Below, one piece after another: positions 26,113 through 34,165 of a DNA stretch of 64,000 bases. A model generated the notes under the pieces. That model made no database searches, was not told where the DNA came from, and worked only from the letters and a program-made list of their open reading frames with translations. The translations under genes were made by a program, and so were the position numbers. Positions within the stretch are counted from its first letter, which is position 1, and every line of letters begins with the position of its first letter. Source of the stretch: Acuticoccus sp051016205 (GTDB lineage Bacteria > Pseudomonadota > Alphaproteobacteria > Rhizobiales > Amorphaceae); NCBI GenBank assembly GCA_051016205.1, contig CP136534.1, positions 5,270,001-5,334,000 on the forward strand, in the 5' to 3' direction.

Positions 26113-26306
26113 GTGCTGGCAATCACCATCGACGGGCAGGTCTTTGACGCGCCGGAAGATGGCGCGCCTCCCTCCTCGACCTCATGCGCGAAACGCATGG
26201 ACGCGCGGAAACAAAGAAAAGGTGCAACCAAGGCGCTTGCCGAGTGTGCGCAGTCATCGTCGATGGTGAATGCACCAAGCCACGTATCCGTTCAGGCCTT
26301 GGCTGA
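26113..26306 (+). pseudogene. 2Fe-2S subunit of a molybdenum hydroxylase, 5' fragment
   Basis: After AGGAGG the GTG 26113 begins AITIDGQVFDAPEDG. A one-base frameshift near 26167 leads to SLLDLMRETHGRAETKKRC, NQGACRVCAVIVDGE, ending at TGA 26304. The C-x4-C-x2-C cluster ligands of the CoxS/xanthine-dehydrogenase ferredoxin domain are still visible, but the conserved GACGACTV has become GACRVCAV, and the [2Fe-2S] helical second domain is absent. It is truncated beside the IS3 remnant. The lone large subunit at 51305 is far away and not obviously its partner. Confidence 0.8.
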
Positions 26307-26334
26307 AGACGAGCGGCCGGTGGACATGTTCAGC

Positions 26335-26739
26335 TACGCCCGCCGCATCGTCGGCTGGCGGGTCAGCCGGACCGCCCATGCCGGCTTCGTCCTTGATGCC
26401 CTGGAGCAGGCCGTCCACCAGCGTCGGCCGGTCAGAGGAGCAGGCATCGAGCGCTTGGTCGGCAGTGTCGGCGACAGCTATGACAACGCGTTGACCGAGA
26501 CCATTAACGGAATCTTCAAAGCGGAGGTCGTCCACCGGCGCAGTCCATGGCGCAGCTTCGAGGCCACCGAGTCCGCGACGCTCGAATGGGTCGATTGGTT
26601 CAACAACCGCCGTCTTCTCCAGCCTATCGGAAGTATCCCGACTGCCGAGGCGGAAGCTTACCAACACGCAACGCTGGAACTGACGCCCATGGCCCCGTCG
26701 CTAAGACCAATCGCTCTCCGGTGTTCCCGGCGCAGTTCA
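26335..26739 (+). mobile_element. IS3-family remnant related to the intact IS at 9062
   Basis: From TACGCCCGCCGCATCGTCGG onward the DNA closely follows the orfB 3' half of the intact element (long stretches differ only at scattered bases). It ends in the same kind of right terminus (GCGCAGTTCA). An in-frame internal deletion of roughly 24 codons removes the second catalytic aspartate (HHSDRGSQY), and the left half of the IS is absent. It is in the same orientation as the intact copy, 17 kb away, so the two bracket the exported-protein region. Confidence 0.85.
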
Positions 26740-26887
26740 CAGCGCCCGTCGCGATAGTGTTGTAGAGGCTTGGCGCACTGGCATCTACACTTGGTCGTTC
26801 TGTAGAACGCATTGGGCCTTTGCTTAGCGATCGGCTCTCTTTGATGGCGAGCATCACCATGGTTTGCTGTGTCCTGACTGCGACGTC

Positions 26888-27190
26888 TCAGCTTCCTTCG
26901 ACAATCAGGAAGTCCGCATCAGCGGTCGCCATCCTGATCTCTCGCGCGGCTTGGTATTCGAGCGAGTGGTAGCAATCAAGTGCTGTGTCGAAATCTTGAA
27001 ACTCCACAACAACGTTTCGCTCTCGCGGTGTACCCTCCGGCGCGTTGAACTTACCCCCTCGCACCAGGAACCGGGCGTCGAACCTTTCAAACGCGGGTTT
27101 GGCCGCATTCAAATAGGCGGGGTAGTTATTCGCGTTCTTCACTGTCACGCGGACGATCCAATAACCTTTCGACATGTCTATCCCCATCAT
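26888..27190 (-). CDS. DUF1330-family small protein
   Basis: It has 100 residues if it starts at ATG 27190, which overlaps the globin stop as ATGA; an internal ATG at 27175 (MSKGYWIV) gives 95 and is the usual family start. The fold is a dimeric alpha/beta barrel: GYWIVRVTVKNANNYPAYL, RFLVRGGKFNAPEGTPRERN, VVVEFQDFDTALDCYHSLEY and DADFLIVEG. The biochemical role of DUF1330 is not established. It is co-translated with a globin gene, an unusual partner. Confidence 0.87.
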   Translation of the reverse strand: MMGIDMSKGYWIVRVTVKNANNYPAYLNAAKPAFERFDARFLVRGGKFNAPEGTPRERNVVVEFQDFDTALDCYHSLEYQAAREIRMATADADFLIVEGS

Positions 27191-27639
27191 CCCACTTCGT
27201 GGTGCTGACCACGGCCGGTGTTCGAGGGGACGGCGCCCGCGCCTTCAAGCATCTGTTGTGCGATCATTGCATAGGCTGCCGTCCATGCCTGTTGAATTTC
27301 TGGCGACCAACGATCATCCAGTCCCTTTTCGAGCGTCCAAAGCAACGCTTCGCCAACCAACGCGTAGTGATGCGCCTCAACACCGTACGTGGCATGGCGC
27401 CCTCCCAAGTCTTGAAGTTGCCTAGCAACCGCGTCCGGATCGTTGAGGCGAGCAATCGTGGCGGCCAGCGCTTGAAGAAGTGTCCGTTTCTGTTGAGAAA
27501 GATCTGTCTTCGTGAACAGAGCTTTTACGTTTGGGTCAATCTCAAAAAGCCGTTCATAGAAAAGATCCGCTGCAAGATCTGCAATTGGGAGAACTTCTTG
27601 CCAGGTTGCTTGCACATGTATCACCTGTTCGCGTGTCAT
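27187..27639 (-). CDS. Single-domain bacterial globin
   Basis: This 150-residue protein starts at ATG 27639 behind GAGGGAC. The globin pattern runs through LFYERLFEIDPNVKALFTKT, LLQALAATIARLNDPDAVA, HATYGVEAHHYALVGEALLW and a C-terminal WTAAYAMIAQQML. The proximal histidine is most likely that of RHATYGV or the following HHY; this is the Vitreoscilla-type/flavohaemoglobin-head family without a reductase domain. It probably handles O2 or NO. It is followed, with ATGA overlap, by a DUF1330 gene, and a LysR gene lies divergent 123 bases away. Confidence 0.9.
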   Translation of the reverse strand: MTREQVIHVQATWQEVLPIADLAADLFYERLFEIDPNVKALFTKTDLSQQKRTLLQALAATIARLNDPDAVARQLQDLGGRHATYGVEAHHYALVGEALLWTLEKGLDDRWSPEIQQAWTAAYAMIAQQMLEGAGAVPSNTGRGQHHEVG

Positions 27640-27762
27640 CGCGCGTCCCTCTCTTGGTTTTCGTGGATCCGGCCACTCGGAATCGAACACCACCTATGTA
27701 GAGGTTGCTCTTTGTGCATAAAAATGAATAATCAGGATGATATCGTTCTCGGAGACAGATGG

Positions 27763-28620
27763 ATGGATCTGACTGAACTGAGAATTTTTGCAGCTGTGGT
27801 GCATGAGGGCGGGATCACACGTGCGGCCGAGCGGCTGAACCGTGTCCAGTCCAATGTCACAACCCGGATCCGCCAGCTTGAGGAGCGATTGCAAACGAAA
27901 CTGTTTGTTCGTCAGGGAAAACGCCTCATCCTCACACCGGCAGGACGTGTGCTGCTCGACTACGCTGAGCGACTTCTGGCACTGGCAAGCGAAGCCGAAG
28001 CGGCTCTACACCAACAGACCCCGCGTGGGTTGTTTCGGTTGGGTTCCATGGAAAGCACGGCTGCCGTGCGCTTGCCTGAACCGTTGTCCATTTATGCACG
28101 CAAGTTCCGTGACGTTACTTTGGAATTGCAGACCGGTAACCCGACGCAATTGGCAACGGCCGTTCTTGCAGGTGAGATCGACGCCGCTTTGGTGGCAGAA
28201 CCCATTGCAGAGGCCAAGTTCGATTGGATCGTTGCGTTCGAGGAAGAGCCTGTCATTGTGACGTCTTTTGATCATCCGCCCATCGGCGATGGGGGTGCGG
28301 TGCCCAAGACCATGATCGTATTCGAGCATGGCTGCCCCCACCGACGCCGGCTCGAAGACTGGTACGCCCAGCGAAAGAATCTGCCCGAACGCACGATCGA
28401 GCTGGGGTCCTATCATGCCATGTTGGGGTGCGTGCTGGCAGGCATGGGGGCAGCACTTGTGCCCCGCAGCGTCATTTCGACATTTCCCGAAAGCAAACGT
28501 CTGCGTGTCACCCCATTGCCAGAGGGTCACAACAAGATTCGAACCATGATGATTTGGCCCAAGAACGTCAAATCACCCAAAGTCGACGCACTGTGTCAGG
28601 TATTGTCAGAGCGTGGTTAA
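27763..28620 (+). CDS. LysR-family transcriptional regulator
   Basis: This 285-residue protein starts MDLTELRIFAAVVHEGGITR, then AAERLNRVQSNVTTRIRQLE (winged helix-turn-helix), with substrate-binding-like lobes FRLGSMESTAAVRLPEPLS and GCVLAGMGAALVPRSVI. The start is taken at ATG 27763 after GGAGACAGATGG; the frame is open far upstream, but that overlaps the globin gene. Being divergent from the globin-DUF1330 pair, it probably regulates them. The effector is unknown. Confidence 0.9.
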   Translation: MDLTELRIFAAVVHEGGITRAAERLNRVQSNVTTRIRQLEERLQTKLFVRQGKRLILTPAGRVLLDYAERLLALASEAEAALHQQTPRGLFRLGSMESTAAVRLPEPLSIYARKFRDVTLELQTGNPTQLATAVLAGEIDAALVAEPIAEAKFDWIVAFEEEPVIVTSFDHPPIGDGGAVPKTMIVFEHGCPHRRRLEDWYAQRKNLPERTIELGSYHAMLGCVLAGMGAALVPRSVISTFPESKRLRVTPLPEGHNKIRTMMIWPKNVKSPKVDALCQVLSERG

Positions 28621-28818
28621 AGCCGTTTCGGCTCAGACGATGCCACAGCAATAACATCGGACACGAAGGCACGTTTGGCGGCCGGCCGATAAAGTCAGTG
28701 CTCCGATCCTAACGGATCGAACCCCTCGTTCATTCGTTTAATGGATCAACTTACACATTTATTTGAGTATCTTAGCGCAAAGCACTCCGCTCAAGCAGAG
28801 GGACACAAATGTCTGGTC

Positions 28819-28878
28819 CGCTCTCATTCAAAGGAGTAGAGCATCTTATCTGCATCCGTACGGATGCAGGATGCTCTA
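28819..28878 (+). repeat. Dispersed palindromic repeat, best-kept copy
   Basis: The inner perfect 18-bp palindrome TGCATCCGTACGGATGCA is flanked by TAGAGCATC and GATGCTCTA, with the leader GCTCTCATTCAAAGGAG upstream. A folded transcript would be a long, bulged hairpin. It lies between the LysR gene and the convergent enoyl-CoA hydratase gene. Confidence 0.8.
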
Positions 28879-28942
28879 GACGCCGGGCGCTTTACTTGCG
28901 TCTGACGGTGTCTCACCCGCCCCCACACGGTAGGTCGTGCCG

Positions 28943-29713
28943 TCAAAAACGCGGCGGGCGCTTCTGGCGGAATGCTGACACACCTTCGCGGCAATCGGCG
29001 GTGTTGAACGCTTCGTCGATGAGGGGGAGTGTGCGGGTGATCGCATCACCGGGCGCATGATCCCTGGCGAGCGCGATGGCCGACTTCATGAGACGCAGAC
29101 TCTGGGGGCCGCCGGCAAGGCGCTCGCCATCGCGCTGCACGGTGTCTGCCAAGGCCTTGTCGTCGGCCAACTCGTCCACAAGGCCCCACTGGGCGGCGGT
29201 GGCCGCATCGATGGGATCGCCAAAGAACATCATCCGCTTCGCGCGCGCTGGGCCGATCCGTTCGGTGACGCGCACCGTGCCTCCGCTGCCCGGGAAGACG
29301 CCGAGCCTGACCTCCGGCAGCGCAAAGCGGGCCGAGCGCGCGGCGTAGATGAGGTCACAGCACACCGCAAGCTCCAAACCACCGCCGAAAGCAACGCCCT
29401 TCACCATTGCAATTGTCGGCCAAGGAAACTCAGCAAGGCGGGTGTACATCGCGTTCTCGACCCACAGCTTTTCTGTAACGCCGGCGTGGGGACGCATGTA
29501 GTCGTCGAACTCTGCAATATCGGAACCAGCGCAAAACGCCTTCTCCCCTGCGCCGGAGAGGACGAGGCAGCGCACGGTGTCGTCACTTGCGAGCGATGCA
29601 AAGACGTCGTTGAGGGCATGGGTCATCTCAACGGAGACAAGGTTTAAGGGTGGCGCGTTGAGGGTCACAAAGGCGAGCCGGCCTTTCCGGGTGAGCGTCA
29701 CGGTCTCGCTCAT
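28943..29713 (-). CDS. Enoyl-CoA hydratase/isomerase family protein
   Basis: This 256-residue crotonase-fold protein has LAFVTLNAPPLNLVSVEMTH, CAGSDIAEF (oxyanion hole), VKGVAFGGGLELAVCCDLIY, FALPEVRLGVFPGSGGTVRV (catalytic glutamate E in LPEVRLG), and a C-terminal FNTADCREGVSAFRQKRPPRF. It hydrates enoyl-CoA thioesters in a beta-oxidation-like step. Its start overlaps the CoA-transferase stop by four bases (ATGA), so activation of an acid to its CoA ester and hydration are co-expressed. Confidence 0.9.
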   Translation of the reverse strand: MSETVTLTRKGRLAFVTLNAPPLNLVSVEMTHALNDVFASLASDDTVRCLVLSGAGEKAFCAGSDIAEFDDYMRPHAGVTEKLWVENAMYTRLAEFPWPTIAMVKGVAFGGGLELAVCCDLIYAARSARFALPEVRLGVFPGSGGTVRVTERIGPARAKRMMFFGDPIDAATAAQWGLVDELADDKALADTVQRDGERLAGGPQSLRLMKSAIALARDHAPGDAITRTLPLIDEAFNTADCREGVSAFRQKRPPRF

Positions 29714-31317
29714 GCGGCAAGCCCCGGCGCCGTACTGCCGGAGGTGCGAGCGAGAAAGTCCTCTTTCAGTCTCATCGGCTCGGGGCGGAACAGGCGTTCA
29801 TCCATCGCTTTGAGGTCCGGCGCCACCTTCACCTCAAAGCCAATCTGGCCGAGGACGTCGCGCTGCAGGTCGACACCGTTGGCGATTTCGGTCAGCACCA
29901 ACCCCTCCTGTGCAAGACGGAAGACGGCCCTGTCCGTCACGTAAAGGATCTCTTGCCCCTCATCGAGCGCGCGCCGACCGGAGAAGGTAATCTGCTCCAC
30001 CTGCGGCACGAACTTTCGCTTGGCGCCTTCGGTCGTGATTGTGAGCCCGCTTTCCCCGTCGGGCTCACACCTGAGGCCGCCTGTGGTGAGGGTGCCGGAG
30101 AAGGTCACTTTGCGCGTCCCCTGCGAGATGTTCACAAAACCTCCGGGCCCGGTGATGTTGGGGCCATACTTCGACACGTTCACGTTGCCTGCCGCGTCGA
30201 CTTCCGCAAAGGACAGGAACGCCATGTCGAGCCCGCCGCCATCGTAAAAGTCGAACTGGGAGGGCTGGTCGACCATGACGTCGTAGTTGACGCCTGTGCC
30301 AAAATCTTTGCCCAGCGCAGGCGCACCGCCGAAGAGCCCCTGCTCGACCGTGAGGCAGATGCGGTCCAAAAACCTTTCCTCGGCGGCGACCGGGGTGATC
30401 CCTATGGAGACGCCGTAGCCGATGTTGACGATGGCATCGGGGAAGAGCTCCATCGCGCCGCGCCTTGCGATCACCTTGCGGATGTCGAGCGGCAAAGGCT
30501 GAAGGTCGCTGTCTGGTTCGCGGACGGCGCCGGCATACCCGGCGCGATAAAGGGTCTGGTAGGTCTGCCGCTGATCGGGCACGACCACGATGTGATCAAC
30601 CAGGACTCCCGGCACTTTGACTGATTTCGCCGGGAGTGTGCCTGCGCGGGCCGTGCGTTTGACCTGCGCGATTACAACGCCCCCATTGCGCCGTGCGGCA
30701 ACGGCCATGGGCAAAATCTCGCCGAAAATCGCCTCGTCCTCCACGGTGAGATTGCCGGCCTCGTCCGCCGTGGTGGCACGGATCACGGCGACATCGATGG
30801 GGAGGGAACGGTAAAGAAGGAACTCTTCGCCATCGATCTGAATGAGTCGCACAAGATCCTCGGTGGTGACGGTGCTTTGCTTGCCGCCGGTCTGGCGGGG
30901 GTCCACGAAGGTGCCAAGCCCGATCGGCGTGAGGAGCCCAGGGCGGCCGGCCGCCATCTCCCGCGTCAATTGGGACAGGACGCCTTGGGGCAGCGTGTAG
31001 GCTTCGATCTCACCGGCGTTGGCAAGTGTTGCAATGGCGGGGCAATTGTTGAACCCAGCGCTGATGACGCGCTTGGCAAGGCCGGGGAGTGCGAGCTTGG
31101 AAAATCCCGTCGTCTCCCAGTCGCCGAGCGACACGATGCTGCATAAGGTGATGCCGCGCGGCGCTCCGGTGTCCTTAAAGCGGGCGGCGAGTGCGTCGAT
31201 CACCGCTTCGGGAACAAGATGGCCGCCGCCGGAGCCGGAGAAGAACACGGCCGCACCGTCGCCGATCCGCGCAACGGCCTCGTCTGCGGTCAGGACCTTG
31301 CTTTCTGTTGCTGCCAT
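29710..31317 (-). CDS. Acyl-CoA/acetate CoA-transferase (fused alpha and beta domains)
   Basis: This protein of about 535 residues holds two CoA-transferase domains in one chain, like propionate CoA-transferase. Domain 1 has DGAAVFFSGSGGGHLVPEAV and domain 2 has VNIGYGVSIGITP. The catalytic glutamate is about E325 in CLTVEQGLFGG. It moves CoA from a donor such as acetyl-CoA to a free carboxylic acid. ATG 31317 is preferred over an in-frame TTG two codons earlier. It is divergent from a MarR regulator and overlaps the enoyl-CoA hydratase gene; together they suggest activation of an imported organic acid. Confidence 0.9.
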   Translation of the reverse strand: MAATESKVLTADEAVARIGDGAAVFFSGSGGGHLVPEAVIDALAARFKDTGAPRGITLCSIVSLGDWETTGFSKLALPGLAKRVISAGFNNCPAIATLANAGEIEAYTLPQGVLSQLTREMAAGRPGLLTPIGLGTFVDPRQTGGKQSTVTTEDLVRLIQIDGEEFLLYRSLPIDVAVIRATTADEAGNLTVEDEAIFGEILPMAVAARRNGGVVIAQVKRTARAGTLPAKSVKVPGVLVDHIVVVPDQRQTYQTLYRAGYAGAVREPDSDLQPLPLDIRKVIARRGAMELFPDAIVNIGYGVSIGITPVAAEERFLDRICLTVEQGLFGGAPALGKDFGTGVNYDVMVDQPSQFDFYDGGGLDMAFLSFAEVDAAGNVNVSKYGPNITGPGGFVNISQGTRKVTFSGTLTTGGLRCEPDGESGLTITTEGAKRKFVPQVEQITFSGRRALDEGQEILYVTDRAVFRLAQEGLVLTEIANGVDLQRDVLGQIGFEVKVAPDLKAMDERLFRPEPMRLKEDFLARTSGSTAPGLAA

Positions 31318-31431
31318 AGCCAATCACTTTCCATTGCCCGCACGCGCGGACCGTCCCCGGCGAAGTTTTGCGCCACCTGGCTGCCGGGACCGGACGCACC
31401 GACGGAGGGGACGCGACATTGGAAGTTGATC

Positions 31432-31953
31432 ATGCCGGCTGAACCGACCGAGAGTGAAGGGGCCCACCCCCAAACGCTGGAAATCCACGCCATGCCCGGC
31501 CACCTGATCCGCCGGATGCAGCAGATTGCCGTGTCGATCTGGCTTGACGAGACAGGCAGCGACCTGCGGCCGGTCCAGTATGCGGCGCTGAGCGCCATCC
31601 GCCACCTGCCCGGGATGGACCAGTTGGAGCTTGCCCGCGTGGTCGGCATCGACCGCAGCACCGCGCAGGACGTCCTGATCCGGCTTGAGAAACGGCACTA
31701 TCTGGAACGGCGGAAGGACCCGCGAGATGCGCGCCGTCGGCGGCTCTTCATCACCTCGGACGGGGCTGCCGCGCTCGACAATGTGGCTGAGGCCAACAGC
31801 ATTGCCCAGGCGCGGATCCTGGATGGGTTGAGCGAGGAGGAGCGGGCCCTTTTCATGAACCTCCTGCAGCGCCTTGTCCTTGCCAACGGGCAGTATAGCC
31901 GCGCCCAGCCGCCGCTGAAGCCAGATGACGACCTGCGCAGCGTCACCGCCTGA
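31432..31953 (+). CDS. MarR-family transcriptional regulator
   Basis: This 173-residue protein starts at ATG 31432 behind GGAAGTTGATC. The winged helix-turn-helix is LARVVGIDRSTAQDVLIRLE, then KRHYLERRKDPRDARRRRLF, flanked by dimerisation helices. It lies divergent from the CoA-transferase operon and just before the convergent short-chain dehydrogenase gene, so it probably controls this catabolic island. The family often responds to aromatic acids or their CoA esters. Confidence 0.9.
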   Translation: MPAEPTESEGAHPQTLEIHAMPGHLIRRMQQIAVSIWLDETGSDLRPVQYAALSAIRHLPGMDQLELARVVGIDRSTAQDVLIRLEKRHYLERRKDPRDARRRRLFITSDGAAALDNVAEANSIAQARILDGLSEEERALFMNLLQRLVLANGQYSRAQPPLKPDDDLRSVTA

Positions 31954-31982
31954 GAAACGAGCCCTGAGGGCAGCTGCCGCTG

Positions 31983-32726
31983 TCATCGCCCCCCGCCCAC
32001 ATCCAGGATCGCGCCGGTGACGTAGCTGGCCTCGGCCGACATCAGCCAGACGATGGCTTGGGCAATCTCCTCAGGCTCACCGGCCCGCTTCATGGGAATT
32101 TGCGGCGCGACGCGGTCGATCCGCTCGGTATCGCCGTTGACCACGAACATGTCTGTACGCGTCAGGCCCGGGCGAACGGCGTTCACGCGGATGCCTTCGC
32201 CGGCCACCTCCCGCGCCAGGCCGAGGGTAAAAACTTCCAGCGCCCCCTTCGTTGCCGCGTAGTGCACGTACTCGCCCGCACCGCCGAGCTTGGACAGAAC
32301 AGACGACACATTGACGATCACCCCGCCGGCACCGCCATAGGCGGTCGACATGCGCTGTACGGCGCACCGCGCGGCATGGAACGGACCGAATGCGTTGATG
32401 GCAAACACGCGCTTTAAATCGGCGCTCGAAAGGCTGTCGGCCCGCGTCTGCGGCCCCAGTATCCCTGCATTGTTTACCAGTCCCACGAGGGGTGCCATCT
32501 CCTTATCGAGGGTTTGAAACAGCGCCTCGATGTCCTCATCGCACCCCACATCCGCCTGCACCGCAATGGCATGGCGGCCGGCGGCAGCAATGTCCGCAGC
32601 GACCGCTTCAGCGGCATCCTTGTCGTTTCGGTAGGCGATGAGGATGTCGTAATCGCGCCCGAGACCGCGGGCCGTGGCCGCACCGATGCCACGCCCTCCG
32701 CCGGTGACGACGACGGTCCCCTCCAT
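31983..32726 (-). CDS. Short-chain dehydrogenase/reductase (SDR)
   Basis: This 247-residue classical SDR has the cofactor motif TGGGRGIGAATARGL, NNAG motif LVNNAGILG, catalytic serine in VNVSSVLSKLG, and YVHYAATKGAL (YxxxK). The end is SYVTGAILDVGGGR. The start is taken at ATG 32726 behind GGGGAGGGC. It probably oxidises or reduces a hydroxyacyl or hydroxy-acid intermediate of the pathway encoded around it. It is divergent from the substrate-binding-protein gene, with a palindrome in the shared promoter region. Confidence 0.92.
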   Translation of the reverse strand: MEGTVVVTGGGRGIGAATARGLGRDYDILIAYRNDKDAAEAVAADIAAAGRHAIAVQADVGCDEDIEALFQTLDKEMAPLVGLVNNAGILGPQTRADSLSSADLKRVFAINAFGPFHAARCAVQRMSTAYGGAGGVIVNVSSVLSKLGGAGEYVHYAATKGALEVFTLGLAREVAGEGIRVNAVRPGLTRTDMFVVNGDTERIDRVAPQIPMKRAGEPEEIAQAIVWLMSAEASYVTGAILDVGGGR

Positions 32727-32784
32727 CACGCCCTCCCCTCGCCCGTCGTTTTGCGAGCGCTGAACCCGTTGCACGGGCAATTTA

Positions 32785-32798
32785 TACAGTGTACTGTA
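32785..32798. promoter_or_regulatory. Candidate operator between SDR and importer genes
   Basis: TACAGT-GT-ACTGTA is a perfect 6-2-6 inverted repeat within AT-rich DNA (TTTATACAGTGTACTGTAAA). It lies 59 bases before the SDR start on one side and 75 bases before the binding-protein start on the other, suited to regulate both divergent units. The nearby MarR protein is the natural candidate. Confidence 0.55.
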
Positions 32799-32872
32799 AA
32801 TCAGAAATCGCACAAGGGTCAAACCGGCACGGGTAGATCGCCGGGGCCTTGTTGCGACAAGGGAGGACCACG

Positions 32873-34099
32873 ATGACTGCCAAGTTTCGACAGATCGCCG
32901 TCGCGCTTGTCGCTGGGGCGTTCGCTTTTTCCGCGCCGGCCACAGCAGCCGACGACCCCATCAAGATCGGTGTGCTTTTGCCGTTGTCGGGCGCGCTTGC
33001 CGCCTCTGGCGAAGATGCGCTGCACGGCTTTGAGCTGTTCTGGGCCCAGGCTGAGAACACCGCCGGCGGCAGACAGATCGAGATCGTCACCGCCGACACA
33101 GGCTGCAATCCGGACAATGCCATCAACGGTGCCCGCCGGCTTGTCTTCAACGATGAGGTGGACTTCTTGGTCGGCCCCCTGTGCGGCCACGAAGGTCCTG
33201 CGGTGGCACAGGTGAGCGGGGAGACCGGCATGCCCCTCCTCCTCGTCCCTGCCGCAGCCGACAGTCAGACCAAGTGGGACCGCGTTCCCACCGTCGTGCG
33301 CACAGGCTTCTCGTCCAGCCAGGATGCCCACCCCTTCGGTGAGTTCCTTTATGACGACCTTGGCCTGCGCAACGTCACCTTCATCGGCCAGGACTATACT
33401 TACGGCCAGGAGAAGACGCTTGGAGCCGTCCGAACCTTCGAGGCCAAAGGCGGTCAGGTCGACGAGATCATCTGGGTGCCCCTTGCCACCAACGACTATG
33501 GTCCCGTGCTGGCAAGCGTGCCGTCAGGCACCGAAGCCGTGGTTCCCGTCGTCGTCGGCGCCCACCGCAACCGCTTTTTCGAAACGTGGTTCGACTTCGG
33601 CTACGATCGCCGCTTCCAACTCGTCGGCCTCAACCTTCTGCAAACCGACGCCTTGAAGGAGGTAGACGACCGTGCGGTGGGCCTCATCAGTGTCGCGCAG
33701 AACTATAGCCAGGGGATCGACACACCGCAGAACAAAGCCTTCCTCGACAGCTTCATCGAAGAGTATGGCGAGGTGCCGTCCTACTTTGCCGAAATGATGT
33801 TCACCACCGGCCTGTGGGCCAAGGAGGCCATCGACGCCATCAATGGCAACGTGGAAGACCGGGATGCATTCCTGGCCGCCATCCGCGCCGCCGAGGTCGT
33901 CGGGCCGCGCGGGCCGGTCAAGCTCGACGAATACGACAACCCGGTTCAAAACACCTACATCTCCAAGGTGGAAAGGGTGGAGCACCCCAAGCTCGGCGCT
34001 GTGCTCATGAACGTGCCCGTCAAGACCATCGAGGGCGTTTCGCAGTTCTGGACCGAGGAGCCTGCGGCGTTCCTGGAGCGCGGCCCCTATAAGAAATAG
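32873..34099 (+). CDS. ABC transporter substrate-binding protein (LivK type)
   Basis: This 408-residue protein starts at ATG 32873 behind GGGAGGACC. The signal peptide is residues 1-26 (ending ATAA-DDPIK). The type 1 periplasmic-binding fold has IKIGVLLPLSGALAASGEDA, DTGCNPDNAINGARRLVFND, VDFLVGPLCGHEGPAVAQVS and YGQEKTLGAVRTFEAKGG. It is long for an amino-acid binder and of the branch often associated with aromatic or other carboxylate uptake. First gene of a complete five-gene importer. Confidence 0.93.
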   Translation: MTAKFRQIAVALVAGAFAFSAPATAADDPIKIGVLLPLSGALAASGEDALHGFELFWAQAENTAGGRQIEIVTADTGCNPDNAINGARRLVFNDEVDFLVGPLCGHEGPAVAQVSGETGMPLLLVPAAADSQTKWDRVPTVVRTGFSSSQDAHPFGEFLYDDLGLRNVTFIGQDYTYGQEKTLGAVRTFEAKGGQVDEIIWVPLATNDYGPVLASVPSGTEAVVPVVVGAHRNRFFETWFDFGYDRRFQLVGLNLLQTDALKEVDDRAVGLISVAQNYSQGIDTPQNKAFLDSFIEEYGEVPSYFAEMMFTTGLWAKEAIDAINGNVEDRDAFLAAIRAAEVVGPRGPVKLDEYDNPVQNTYISKVERVEHPKLGAVLMNVPVKTIEGVSQFWTEEPAAFLERGPYKK

Positions 34100-34165
34100 C
34101 AGCCCGCCCGGCGCGACCGTGGAGCGATGCGTCCACCGTCGTGCCGGATTCCGGCGTGCGAGGCG

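Noticed and set aside
9062..26739. A functional composite transposon
   Set aside because: The right copy is truncated and lacks a catalytic residue; only bracketing, not joint mobility, can be claimed.
27199..27762. Long N-terminal extension of the LysR regulator
   Set aside because: Overlaps the globin gene on the other strand; the ribosome site and family start fix ATG 27763.
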